Positions 8,986 to 17,515 of a stretch of DNA of 64,000 nucleotides are shown here, one piece after another. Origin of the DNA: Peteryoungia desertarenae (lineage in GTDB: Bacteria > Pseudomonadota > Alphaproteobacteria > Rhizobiales > Rhizobiaceae); contig NZ_CP058350.1 of the NCBI RefSeq assembly GCF_005860795.2, forward strand, positions 2,882,501 to 2,946,500. The letters are read 5' to 3'. Position numbers and translations under genes: made by a program. Positions within the stretch are counted from its first letter, which is position 1; the number at the start of each line of letters is the position of its first letter. The notes under the pieces are model-generated. The model made no database searches, was not told the origin of the DNA, and saw only the letters and a program-made list of their open reading frames with translations.

Positions 8986-10164
8986 TCAGGCGAAGGATGG
9001 CGCATCTCCGTCATTCCAGACCACGACCGAGTTGCGACCACCAACTTTTGCAGTATGAAGCGCGGCGTCGGCGCGTTTCAGCAACTCATCGGGTGAAACC
9101 TGCATGGCACCATGAGCAACACCTATGCTCACGGTCACCGACACGATCTCGTCCGCGAGGATGAACATCTGTTCTGCCACGCTTTCACGGATCGTGTTTC
9201 CGAGCGCTTCTGCCCGCGCGACATCACAGTCAGGCACATAGGCGGCAAATTCCGCACCTGCCAAACGACCTACGAGCGCGTTTTGCGGCAGTTCGCGTGA
9301 AATGAGCGAGGCGCATGTCTTCAAGACCATATCGCCACCCGAATGTCCGAAGCGGTCGTTGATCCGTTTGACATGATCCACGTCGACATAGAGGAAAGCG
9401 CCCTCTCCGCGCACTTTCGTCGATAATGTCTCTAACAGAGAAAGGAAACTGCCGCGGTTGGCCAGCCCCGTCAGCCTATCGGTCGCCGCCGCCCAATGCG
9501 CCTCACGCTGCAGCCGTTCCTTGGACAAGACTTGCAATGAAACACTCGCAGCTAGGGCGTTGGTAAAGAGGACAAGCAACAGAACCTTGTACCAAAGAGG
9601 CGCGGTCTCACCGGTCAGCGCAGCCGGTGGGAGAGGCTGGACCACTGCAGCCAGCGTGCCCGCGATCATCGTCACGGTCGATAGTGTGAACCACCGAAGC
9701 AGCAAAGGACGACTCGGCAGATACTCATTGCCGCCGCCGGTAAGATGCTCCCAGACCATCAGAGCAGAATAGCCGCTTGCAAATGCCAGACCGACGACGA
9801 AACGAAGATTACCGTCAAGCTGCAGCGCAGGCACCGAAAAGCTCAGCAGAACCCAGAGCGCAGGCCCAACGGCAGCCAGTCGAATGTAGATGCTGCGTCC
9901 GTCAAAAAGACGCAAGCCCTGCCATGCCAGCGCCATGCCGAGAAGCATGAGCCCCTGCGCGACCGAGACAGTCAAGAAATGATAGCCCCCATGATGAAAG
10001 GCGCCCAAGAATGCGTCCGCGCCACCACTACCCATCGCGGATGCGAGAATTGCGTAATCGTGACGCTGGGGCTCTGCCCACCAGCTCCGCAAATATACGA
10101 CACAAAGCACGGAAAGGGTGGCAAACCCGCCAAGCAGAATTGTGGGGACGTTAACGGACAACAT
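8986..10164 (-). CDS. Membrane protein with a degenerate GGDEF domain
   Basis: The 392-residue protein has about six hydrophobic segments in its first 210 residues, then a GGDEF domain (about 225-385) beginning ATDRLTGLANRGSF. The metal-binding Asp in FLYVDVDHVK and the substrate stretch NDRFGHSGGD are kept. However, the signature loop reads AGAEF (about 302-306) instead of GGDEF/GGEEF, losing the first Gly and the acidic third residue needed for metal and catalysis. No RxxD inhibitory site is seen upstream of it. It may therefore be a c-di-GMP or GTP sensor, or a protein-interaction module, rather than an active diguanylate cyclase. It is transcribed as a single gene. Confidence 0.85.
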   Translation of the reverse strand: MLSVNVPTILLGGFATLSVLCVVYLRSWWAEPQRHDYAILASAMGSGGADAFLGAFHHGGYHFLTVSVAQGLMLLGMALAWQGLRLFDGRSIYIRLAAVGPALWVLLSFSVPALQLDGNLRFVVGLAFASGYSALMVWEHLTGGGNEYLPSRPLLLRWFTLSTVTMIAGTLAAVVQPLPPAALTGETAPLWYKVLLLVLFTNALAASVSLQVLSKERLQREAHWAAATDRLTGLANRGSFLSLLETLSTKVRGEGAFLYVDVDHVKRINDRFGHSGGDMVLKTCASLISRELPQNALVGRLAGAEFAAYVPDCDVARAEALGNTIRESVAEQMFILADEIVSVTVSIGVAHGAMQVSPDELLKRADAALHTAKVGGRNSVVVWNDGDAPSFA

Positions 10165-10298
10165 CGAAGGGCGCCTGAAATCGAAAGACTTTATTAATTG
10201 CCTCCCGACGCTAAGGTCGAGATGTTAACTGCCACTCAATCGAATCGATCGCATTTTATCCGTTGAACCGAATTCCCAGGCCAAACGTTGCTGGCCAA

Positions 10299-11150
10299 TC
10301 ACAATGGCACTGAAATGCCGTCTTTTCCAACAACGAGCGGTCCAGACCAAACAGGCTGGAGCGCTTCTATCCAGTCTTTTTCGCCAAAGTTTGGATCATC
10401 GGCAGGAATCAGGTGATTCAAGACAAGGCAGCCAACCCTGGCATCCGCAGCAACACGACCGGCCTCGGCAGCGAAACTGTGTGACGCGACCAGATGCTCG
10501 TAAAGACGAGCGCCATTGCCCGTCCGACGGACGATGCCTTCGATGCCTTCAGGCAACATCGCCTCATGCACAAGAACATCCGCCCCGGTCGCGAACTCGG
10601 CAAGCGGCGCGAAATAGGCCGTATCGGCTGAAAACACGATGGTCTTGCCATTCCCACCGAACTTGAGCGCAAAGCAATCCGTGACGGGCGGGTGATCGAC
10701 ACGAAGCGCGTCCACTCGCAACCCGTCACCATCGAGGACGAGCCCCGGACCGTATTCCACGATCGTCACCAGCTGCGCCAGATCTGGCCGCCCCTCGTCA
10801 TCGATTCGGATCTGGATGTCGAATGCCATCGATTGCAGGAAGCCCTGCCAGAGCGCCTGTGTGCCGCAAGGGCCATACACGGTGACCTGGTGGGCAAGGC
10901 CGGTGGTCCAGGCGGTATGGAGAAGCGGACCAAGCTCCAGAACATGGTCAGAATGCAGATGCGTGATGAAAATCAGGTCCAGCTCCTTGAGCAGCATACC
11001 GGTCTCGACAAGAGCCCGAGAGACGCCCAGACCGCAATCAATGACGATCCGCCGACCGGAAAGCGTCAGCAGGCTTGATGTCGGATTGGGTCCGCCTGGC
11101 CGAATTGCCGGACCACCCTTGGTCCCCAGAAGTGTCAGCATGTCTGTCAT
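10299..11150 (-). CDS. MBL-fold metallo-hydrolase
   Basis: The product carries the metallo-beta-lactamase zinc motif THLHSDH (about residues 64-70), a later VFSADTAYFAPL strand with the bridging Asp, VHEAML, and a C-terminal LNHLIP. It resembles ribonuclease Z/arylsulfatase-like MBL hydrolases. I chose the ATG at 11150 (MTDMLTLLGTKGG) with GGGAG about 8 nt upstream; an in-frame start at 11186 would add 12 residues but falls within the gnd terminator hairpin. No signal peptide in the chosen form. The substrate is unknown. Confidence 0.8.
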   Translation of the reverse strand: MTDMLTLLGTKGGPAIRPGGPNPTSSLLTLSGRRIVIDCGLGVSRALVETGMLLKELDLIFITHLHSDHVLELGPLLHTAWTTGLAHQVTVYGPCGTQALWQGFLQSMAFDIQIRIDDEGRPDLAQLVTIVEYGPGLVLDGDGLRVDALRVDHPPVTDCFALKFGGNGKTIVFSADTAYFAPLAEFATGADVLVHEAMLPEGIEGIVRRTGNGARLYEHLVASHSFAAEAGRVAADARVGCLVLNHLIPADDPNFGEKDWIEALQPVWSGPLVVGKDGISVPL

Positions 11151-11163
11151 GAAAAGGCTCCCA

Positions 11164-11199
11164 ACAAAAACGAGGCCCGACATCACCGGATATCGGACC
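11164..11199 (-). terminator. Rho-independent terminator of gnd
   Basis: The minus strand just after the gnd stop folds into an 11-bp stem (arms 11189-11199 and 11174-11184, with three G-U pairs and a 4-nt loop). It is followed by TCGTTTTTG. It overlaps the leader of the MBL-fold gene, so that gene depends on read-through or on a promoter nearby. Confidence 0.65.
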
Positions 11200-11228
11200 T
11201 CGACCCCTCTGCACGTCTTCTGACGAAC

Positions 11229-12650
11229 TCAGAACTGGCCGGCCCAGGGGCCGTGATGAATGTCCTTGCCGTCGAGGCGGTCGAAGCCATGCGCTCCGAA
11301 GAAATCGCGCTGCGCCTGGATGAGGTTCGCCGTGCCGCGACCGCGACGATAGGTGTCGAAATAGGAGAGCGCCGACGACAGCGCCGGAACCGGAAGGCCC
11401 GACAGCGCTGCATGCGCGACGACCCGACGCAGCGCACCATCGGTTTCCTTGACCATCTCGGCGAAGGCAGGAGTTACCACGAGGTTGGCAACGTTCGGAT
11501 CCTTGGTGAAGGCCGAGGTTATCTCGTCGAGGAACTGCGAACGGATGATGCAGCCAGCGCGCCAGATCTTGGCAATTGTCGGCATTGGGAGCGACCAGTT
11601 GAATTCGGCAGACGCCGCAGACATGACCGCAAAGCCCTGAGCATAGGCCGCGATCTTGGCGGCGAGCAGCGCGTTCTCGAGATCGGCGATGAAAGCGGCC
11701 TTGTCCTTCGGCGCCTCGGCCAGTGCGGGCAGGCCGAAAAGCTTTTCGGCCGCAATACGCTCTTCGCGCAGCGAGGACAGCACGCGACCGGCAACGGCGG
11801 CCTCGATGCCGGATGCGGCAACCGCGAGGTTTTGCGCCTCGATGGCCGACCACTTGCCGGTGCCCTTCTGACCAGCGGCATCGACGATCATGTCAACCAT
11901 CGGCTTGCCGGTTTCCGGATCGGTCGCCTTCAGCACCTTTTCGGTGATCTCGATCAGGTAGGAATTCAGTCGGCCCTTGTTCCACTGGCCGAAGATCTCG
12001 CCGATTTCGGCAGCCGACATCTTCAGACCATCGCGCAAGATGCCGTAGATCTCTGCGATCATCTGCATGTCGGCATATTCGATGCCATTGTGGATCGTCT
12101 TGACGAAGTGACCGGCGCCATCGGTGCCGAGCCAGGCAACGCAGGGCTCACCGTTGAATTTGGCAGCGATCGAAGTGAGGACGGGTTCGACGCGCTTCCA
12201 GCTTTCCTCGGTGCCGCCGACCATGATCGACGGACCGTGACGGGCACCTTCCTCGCCACCGGACACACCCATGCCGATAAAGGTCACGTCGGTTCCGGCG
12301 AGCCGCTCGAAACGCGCAACCGTATCGCGGAAATTGGCATTGCCTGCGTCGATCATGATGTCGTTCTTCGCGAGATGCGGCATAAGGGCTGCCATCTGCT
12401 GATCAACGGCGTCACCGGCCTTGATCATGATGATGATCGGACGCGGCGGACGGATGGCGGCGACGAACTCTTCGATCGTATGGCAACCGATGATCTGGCC
12501 GGCCAGATCGCCAGCCTCTGCGAGGAATTCGTCCGTGCGCGCCGGCGTGCGGTTGAAAACCGCGATGCGATTGCCCTTTTCGGCAATATTGAGCGCCAGA
12601 TTGGAGCCCATGACGCCAAGACCGATCAGTCCGATTTCCGCTTGCTGCAC
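11229..12650 (-). CDS. gnd: 6-phosphogluconate dehydrogenase, decarboxylating
   Basis: The enzyme oxidises 6-phosphogluconate to ribulose 5-phosphate and CO2 with NADP in the pentose phosphate pathway. The N-terminal Rossmann motif GLGVMGSNLA and the family signature stretches GVSGGEEGARHGPS, VKTIHNGIEYADMQ and WRAGCIIRSQFL are present. The best start is the GTG at 12650, which has GGAGG 7 nt upstream and gives 473 residues, the usual length; an upstream in-frame start would add 24 residues of non-conserved sequence. A terminator follows. A 16-bp palindrome lies 76 nt upstream. Confidence 0.93.
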   Translation of the reverse strand: MQQAEIGLIGLGVMGSNLALNIAEKGNRIAVFNRTPARTDEFLAEAGDLAGQIIGCHTIEEFVAAIRPPRPIIIMIKAGDAVDQQMAALMPHLAKNDIMIDAGNANFRDTVARFERLAGTDVTFIGMGVSGGEEGARHGPSIMVGGTEESWKRVEPVLTSIAAKFNGEPCVAWLGTDGAGHFVKTIHNGIEYADMQMIAEIYGILRDGLKMSAAEIGEIFGQWNKGRLNSYLIEITEKVLKATDPETGKPMVDMIVDAAGQKGTGKWSAIEAQNLAVAASGIEAAVAGRVLSSLREERIAAEKLFGLPALAEAPKDKAAFIADLENALLAAKIAAYAQGFAVMSAASAEFNWSLPMPTIAKIWRAGCIIRSQFLDEITSAFTKDPNVANLVVTPAFAEMVKETDGALRRVVAHAALSGLPVPALSSALSYFDTYRRGRGTANLIQAQRDFFGAHGFDRLDGKDIHHGPWAGQF

Positions 12651-12725
12651 GATAAAGCCTCCACATGCAAATCGATTAAAGAGGCTCGTTTTCGCATCCT
12701 CACCCAAAGGCGGCAAGGTCAAAAC

Positions 12726-12741
12726 TTGATCAATTGGTCAA
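12726..12741. promoter_or_regulatory. Near-perfect 16-bp palindrome upstream of gnd
   Basis: The sequence TTGATCAATTGGTCAA is an inverted repeat with a single mismatched pair, 76 nt upstream of the gnd GTG and just after ccoS. It resembles operators of small dimeric repressors. It is not a standard FNR box because the TTGAT/GTCAA arms are 6, not 4, nt apart. Confidence 0.4.
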
Positions 12742-12753
12742 CAAAAAAACGGC

Positions 12754-12909
12754 TCAGCGCTCCGGGCGGTCGTCGTCTTCGCTGATGGCCCGCCAGGCGG
12801 CACCATCGAGATCCTCATACTGGCCGCTCTTCAGCGACCAGAGAAAGGCAACCAGCCCAAGGCCACCGAGAAAAAGCGCGATCGGGATCAGGTAGATCAG
12901 CATATTCAT
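12754..12909 (-). CDS. ccoS: Cbb3-type cytochrome oxidase assembly protein CcoS
   Basis: This 51-residue protein begins MNMLIYLIPIALFLGG and has a single membrane helix followed by WSLKSGQYEDLDG, the hallmark of CcoS/FixS. It is needed for insertion of heme and copper cofactors into the cbb3 oxidase. Its ATG overlaps the ccoI stop (ATGA), the standard arrangement at the end of ccoGHIS. Length is normal. Confidence 0.92.
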   Translation of the reverse strand: MNMLIYLIPIALFLGGLGLVAFLWSLKSGQYEDLDGAAWRAISEDDDRPER

Positions 12910-15206
12910 GCGGCAAACCTCGCTTTCGAGGGCGATACGACAGCGCTGCCGCTGTCAGCAAGCGTGTCGGTGGCAATGGTCAGGCGGTTGAGTCGCAGGG
13001 CATTGACCACCACGATGATGGAAGAGGTCGACATGGCAACCGCGGCAATCAGGGGCGTCGCATAGCCCAGAAGAGCGATCGGGACCGCAATCACATTGTA
13101 GCCAATCGCGAGAGCGAAGTTTTCCTTGATCAGACGCCCGGCCCGTTGCGAGGCTTCAATGGCAAAGGGAACCGCATCCAACCCGTCGCGCATGAAGACG
13201 AAGTCGGCAGCCTGGCGCCCGACATCAGCAGCAGTCGCCGGTGCCATCGACACATGGGCAGCGGTCAAGGCCGGCGCATCATTGATCCCGTCGCCGACCA
13301 TCAGAAGCTTGGCCCCCTCTGTCTCCGCCTCTGCACAGAAGCCGGCTTTCTCCTTGGGTGACAGGTCCGCCTTCCAGTTGGCTATGCCGAGCTTGCCCGC
13401 AATCGCCGACACGACCGGCGCACGGTCGCCCGAGAGGATGCCGAGGGTAAAACCGCGCCGCTTCACATCGGCAATGGCCGCGACAGCATGCGGACGCAAC
13501 ATATCTTCGAAGCGGTAAGCAGCAATTTCGACCATGTTCTTCGAAAGAACGACCTCCGAATAGGCGCTGTCTGCACGGCCACTGCCCTGCCCTTCACAGG
13601 CGAAGCGCCGATTGCCCAATCGGTAGACGTCCTCACCCTTGTGAGCGACGATGCCCGAACCGGGGATCTCTTTAACCCCGTCAAAGACGGTGACCGGTCC
13701 CGCCTGTGCCCTTGCCAGCGCCTGTGACAACGGATGTCGGGAATGGACCGCAAGCCCTGCAGCAAGCGCCATGGTGTTCGGATCCATGGCATGATCGGCC
13801 ACAAGCTTCGGTCGCCCGAGTGTCAGGGTGCCCGTCTTGTCGAAGGCGATCATATCGATTTCAGCAAGGCGCTCCATCGCCGAGCCATCCTTGACCATGA
13901 TGCCCGCCTTGAAAAGCCGCCCGGCGGCAACAACCTGTACGACGGGCACGGCAAGACCAAGCGCACAGGGGCAAGTGATGATCAGGACCGCAATGGCGAC
14001 CATCATCGCATGCTTCCAGTCGCCATCATAAAAACCCCAGGCGAAGAAGGCCGAGATCGCCAGGAGATGCACGACCGGCGAGTAGTACTGGGCCGCGCGA
14101 TCGGCAATGCGGCGATATCGGGCGCGTCCGCCTTCGGCCGCTTCCATCAGGTTGATGATTTCGGAGAGGAACGAGTTGCGGGCCGTAGCCGTCGCCTCGA
14201 TCGTCAGCGATCCCGTCAGACTGAGTGTGCCGGCCTGCACGAGATCGCCCGGTTTCACCGGAACCGGCGCGCTTTCGCCATTGACGATCGACATGTCGAT
14301 ATCGCTTCCGCCGCCAATCACCCGCCCGTCGACCGGGATGCGGTCGCCGGCTGCAATGGCGATTTGATCACCGACCGATATCTCGTCAATTGCCCGGTAC
14401 TCGCGTGATCCATCAATGCCGACCACCATGGCGCCGCGAGGATTGAGCCGCGCAAGACCGCTGATGGCAGAACGCGCACGATCACGCATGACATGGTCAA
14501 GGGTGCGGCCAATCAGCAGGAAAAACAGGAGCGATGCGGTCGCGTCGAAATAGGCGTGCTCGCCATGGTTCATCGTTTCCCAGAGCGAGGCGAAATAGGA
14601 AAGCGTGATCCCGATCGCAATTGGCACATCCATATTGGTCCGACCATGCCGTATTGCATTCCAGGCCGACTGGTAGAAAAACCGCCCGGCATAAATCAAA
14701 GCCGGCGCACAGATCATCGCGGAAATCCAGTGAAACAGATCCCGCGTTGCCGCATCCGCACCCGACCAGACGGAAACGGAGAGAAGCATGATATTGGTCG
14801 CAGCAAAGCCGGAAACGGCGACGGCACGGATCAACTGGTTGCGCAAAGTATCCGACGCCTGCTCGGCAGCGGTGAAGAGATGAGAGTCGTATCCGGTCGC
14901 GGCAATGGCACGCGGCAGATCAACAGGATCGCTCTCGACGCCGTCAACCGTTTCGCGCCAGACGACCGACACGCGCTTGGTCGACAGATTGACGCGCGCA
15001 CGCTCCACCTGTGGCAGCGCGCGCAGGGCCTGTTCGACCGTCGTAATGCAGGTGCCGCAATGAACGGCCGGAACCGCAAGATCGGTCTGCATCAGGCCGG
15101 GACCGACACTGCGGCTTGAAATCACCAGTTCCTCGGCCGAAGGTAGCTTGTGCGGCGCGCGCTCAAGGTCCAGTGCACCTTCCGTTCCGGCGGCGCAGCA
15201 ACTCAT
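12906..15206 (-). CDS. ccoI: Copper-exporting P-type ATPase CcoI for cbb3 oxidase assembly
   Basis: The 766-residue inner membrane P1B ATPase supplies copper for the cbb3 oxidase. It has an N-terminal heavy-metal domain (about 40-105) with the CGTC metal-binding pair, eight likely membrane helices, the intramembrane CPC site in TCPCALGLA, the phosphorylation site DKTGTLT and the hinge GDGINDAPAL. An extra N-terminal CC pair (MSCCAAG) is present. Its position after ccoH and before ccoS, rather than beside a CopZ gene, identifies it as CcoI/FixI. It starts 3 nt after the ccoH stop. Confidence 0.93.
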   Translation of the reverse strand: MSCCAAGTEGALDLERAPHKLPSAEELVISSRSVGPGLMQTDLAVPAVHCGTCITTVEQALRALPQVERARVNLSTKRVSVVWRETVDGVESDPVDLPRAIAATGYDSHLFTAAEQASDTLRNQLIRAVAVSGFAATNIMLLSVSVWSGADAATRDLFHWISAMICAPALIYAGRFFYQSAWNAIRHGRTNMDVPIAIGITLSYFASLWETMNHGEHAYFDATASLLFFLLIGRTLDHVMRDRARSAISGLARLNPRGAMVVGIDGSREYRAIDEISVGDQIAIAAGDRIPVDGRVIGGGSDIDMSIVNGESAPVPVKPGDLVQAGTLSLTGSLTIEATATARNSFLSEIINLMEAAEGGRARYRRIADRAAQYYSPVVHLLAISAFFAWGFYDGDWKHAMMVAIAVLIITCPCALGLAVPVVQVVAAGRLFKAGIMVKDGSAMERLAEIDMIAFDKTGTLTLGRPKLVADHAMDPNTMALAAGLAVHSRHPLSQALARAQAGPVTVFDGVKEIPGSGIVAHKGEDVYRLGNRRFACEGQGSGRADSAYSEVVLSKNMVEIAAYRFEDMLRPHAVAAIADVKRRGFTLGILSGDRAPVVSAIAGKLGIANWKADLSPKEKAGFCAEAETEGAKLLMVGDGINDAPALTAAHVSMAPATAADVGRQAADFVFMRDGLDAVPFAIEASQRAGRLIKENFALAIGYNVIAVPIALLGYATPLIAAVAMSTSSIIVVVNALRLNRLTIATDTLADSGSAVVSPSKARFAA

Positions 15207-15209
15207 GAC

Positions 15210-15698
15210 TTATTCTCCCGCCACAAAAATGCGTTCGGCTTCGTGCATGATGGTTTGGCCATCGCGGCTGGCGATCAATTCGACAATCCAGCCACCGTCC
15301 AGAATCTCCTTGCTGGCAACAAAGCGCCCGTCACCCGCTGGCAGCAGGGTCAGCATGAAATTCTGCTTCTCTCCGACCGGGCGCTTGAAATGCGCGGTCA
15401 CCACATCCGCTTCGACCACCTGCTGATCCGGCATGGTCAGATGATAGACGACCCCTCGCCGATCGACTGTCAACTCGCCCTCAATCCCTGTCGCCAGCAT
15501 GGCGCGGATCGCGGCTGTCTTGCCGTTGAATTCCTGGCTCGCAACATAGGTGTTCTTCACCACGAGCCCGCTCCAGGTCGAACTGGCCAGATAGGCCATG
15601 GTGAAGTTCACCGTGATGATCGTTCCGAAGAAGGCGAGCATGCTGGCCAGCATATGCCATCCCGTAAAGGTGAAACCGGTCTTTGTTTGCGTGTTCAT
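15210..15698 (-). CDS. ccoH: Cbb3 oxidase assembly protein CcoH (FixH)
   Basis: The 162-residue protein has one N-terminal membrane helix (GWHMLASMLAFFGTIITVNF) and a periplasmic FixH domain with the characteristic TWSGLVVKNTYVASQEFN stretch. It stabilises and helps assemble the cbb3 oxidase. Its ATG overlaps the ccoG stop by ATGA, indicating translational coupling. Confidence 0.92.
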   Translation of the reverse strand: MNTQTKTGFTFTGWHMLASMLAFFGTIITVNFTMAYLASSTWSGLVVKNTYVASQEFNGKTAAIRAMLATGIEGELTVDRRGVVYHLTMPDQQVVEADVVTAHFKRPVGEKQNFMLTLLPAGDGRFVASKEILDGGWIVELIASRDGQTIMHEAERIFVAGE

Positions 15699-17278
15699 CT
15701 GCTGGCTCCCGGAGCGTTGAAGACTGAAACATATTCGTCGCGTTCATCGCTCTGTGTATCTTCGGCGATGAAGCGGATTTCCTCGGATGCCCAGGCGACC
15801 TTGTCGCCAGGAAGGGTCACGAAAACCTTGAGGGTCGTGGCCTCGTCGGGCTCGGCGGACACGGTGAAGGACTTGCCCGGCGCCTCCGAGACGCCATTGA
15901 TCTTCATCGTCGCTTCCGGCAACCAGTCCAGCGTGATCTGGATGTCGCGGGGCTGAGGGATCATGTTGAGGATGCGGATCGTATAGCCATTGCGGATCGA
16001 GCCGTCGGACTCAAGCACATATTGCGGATTGCGATCATGCAGGACGTTCAGCTCGAGGCGATCGCGGCTCAGCAGAGCAACGAAGAGGGCTACACCAACA
16101 GCCAGCCAGACCGCCATATACATCAGCGTCCTTGGGCGGAAGATCACCTTCCAGTCGAAATGGCGCACCTTGTCGCTGAACGAGCCGTCAGGCTTGCGCA
16201 CCCGCGTCGGGTCAATGGCACTCGCACCATTATTTGTGGCGAGAGCCATATTCGATTGGTATTCCTCAAGCGTCGAATAGGCGATAAGACCACGGGGCTT
16301 GCCGATCTTGTCCATGACATTATCGCAGGCATCAATGCAAAGCGCGCAGGTAATGCACTCAAGCTGCTGACCATCACGAATATCAATGCCCATGGGACAG
16401 ACGACAACGCAGGCATTGCAGTCAACACAATCGCCCACTGACTGTCCCGCTGCCACCGCCTTTTTGGCGTGACGCGTGCGCGGCTCTCCCCGCCAGTCAT
16501 TATAGGTGACGACCAGCGATTTCTCATCCAGCATCGCAGCCTGGATACGCGGCCAAGGGCACATATAAATGCAGACCTGCTCCCGCATCAGCCCGCCAAA
16601 GACGTAGGTCGTGGCAGTGAGGATCGCGACCGTTATATAGGCAACAGGCGCTGCATTACCTGTCACGAAATCCCAGGCGAGCGTCGGCGCGTCGGCAAAA
16701 TAGAATATCCAGGCGCCGCCCGTCAGCACGGCAATGAGCAACCAGATCGCATGTTTGGAAACCCGCTTGGTGATCTTGTCGAAGCCCCAGGGCGCACCTT
16801 CCAGCTTGATCCGCGCATTGCGGTCTCCTTCAATCGCCCGTTCGACCACCAGAAAGAGGTCGACCCAGACCGTCTGGGGACAGGTATAGCCGCACCAGGC
16901 GCGACCGACGGCAGAGGTGAGCAGAAAGAGACCAAAGCCGGCCATAACCAACAGGCCAGCAACGAAAAAGAATTCCTGCGGCCAGATTTCGATGAAGAAG
17001 AAATAAAAGCGCCGATGGGCAAGATCGATCAAGACCGCCTGGTCGGGTGCAAATTCGCCCCGATCCCAGCGTAGCCAGGGTGTCAGATAATAGATTCCAA
17101 GTGTCACCGCCATCACGATCCACTTGAACCGGCGGAACTGCCCCTCCGCCCGCTTCGGGAAAATCTTCTTGCGCGCCTCATAGAGTGGTTTCCGGCGCGC
17201 TGCCGAGTTTACGGCTTCGACGTCCACCCGCTCGATGGCGGGTTCGTCGGCGGAATTGGGTTGATGTTGAACATCCAT
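15695..17278 (-). CDS. ccoG: Cbb3 oxidase assembly / iron-sulfur membrane protein CcoG (FixG)
   Basis: The 527-residue protein has several membrane helices, the conserved CGYTCPQTVW motif, and two ferredoxin-type [4Fe-4S] clusters (CVDCNACVVVCPMGID and CITCALCIDACD). A C-terminal immunoglobulin-like domain follows the last helix. CcoG is involved in copper handling during cbb3 oxidase assembly. I chose the ATG at 17278 (MDVQHQ); an in-frame start 54 nt upstream would add a basic, non-conserved extension. A perfect FNR/FixK-type palindrome lies 56 nt upstream, so ccoGHIS should be a low-oxygen-induced unit of its own. Confidence 0.92.
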   Translation of the reverse strand: MDVQHQPNSADEPAIERVDVEAVNSAARRKPLYEARKKIFPKRAEGQFRRFKWIVMAVTLGIYYLTPWLRWDRGEFAPDQAVLIDLAHRRFYFFFIEIWPQEFFFVAGLLVMAGFGLFLLTSAVGRAWCGYTCPQTVWVDLFLVVERAIEGDRNARIKLEGAPWGFDKITKRVSKHAIWLLIAVLTGGAWIFYFADAPTLAWDFVTGNAAPVAYITVAILTATTYVFGGLMREQVCIYMCPWPRIQAAMLDEKSLVVTYNDWRGEPRTRHAKKAVAAGQSVGDCVDCNACVVVCPMGIDIRDGQQLECITCALCIDACDNVMDKIGKPRGLIAYSTLEEYQSNMALATNNGASAIDPTRVRKPDGSFSDKVRHFDWKVIFRPRTLMYMAVWLAVGVALFVALLSRDRLELNVLHDRNPQYVLESDGSIRNGYTIRILNMIPQPRDIQITLDWLPEATMKINGVSEAPGKSFTVSAEPDEATTLKVFVTLPGDKVAWASEEIRFIAEDTQSDERDEYVSVFNAPGASR

Positions 17279-17333
17279 GACAGAGAACCTTTTGCTTCGG
17301 TTTCCCTTTTCCCTCGTCGAGCCCATCCGCACC

Positions 17334-17347
17334 TTGACTTAAGTCAA
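17334..17347. promoter_or_regulatory. FNR/FixK box upstream of ccoG
   Basis: TTGACTTAAGTCAA is a perfect 14-bp palindrome matching TTGAY-N4-RTCAA. Its centre is about 62 nt upstream of the ccoG start, suitable for class II activation at about -41. Confidence 0.8.
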
Positions 17348-17396
17348 GCAGCGGCGAACCGCCGCATATTTTGACGGATGCCAGATTGACGGGGCC

Positions 17397-17429
17397 AAAG
17401 GAAAAGGCCCCGGCAGGTTTGCCGGGGCC
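17397..17429 (-). terminator. Rho-independent terminator of ccoNOQP
   Basis: A perfect 10-bp GC-rich stem (17406-17415 with 17420-17429) and 4-nt loop is followed on the minus strand by TTTTCCTTT. It lies between the ccoP stop and the ccoG FNR box, separating the two transcription units. Confidence 0.8.
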
Positions 17430-17515
17430 AGTTTCAAAGACAAAAGGCTGAGCACGGGAGTTTCCGCAAGGATGGGACGGCGCTTCCATTGCTGCCATCC
17501 GCGCCTTGCAAAACC

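Noticed and set aside
12726..12741. Possible FNR box between ccoS and gnd
   Set aside because: The half-sites are 6 nt apart instead of 4, and it lies before gnd rather than an oxygen-regulated gene.
11253..12785. Plus-strand open frame of about 510 codons
   Set aside because: It is antisense to gnd and ccoS, both of which are well conserved.
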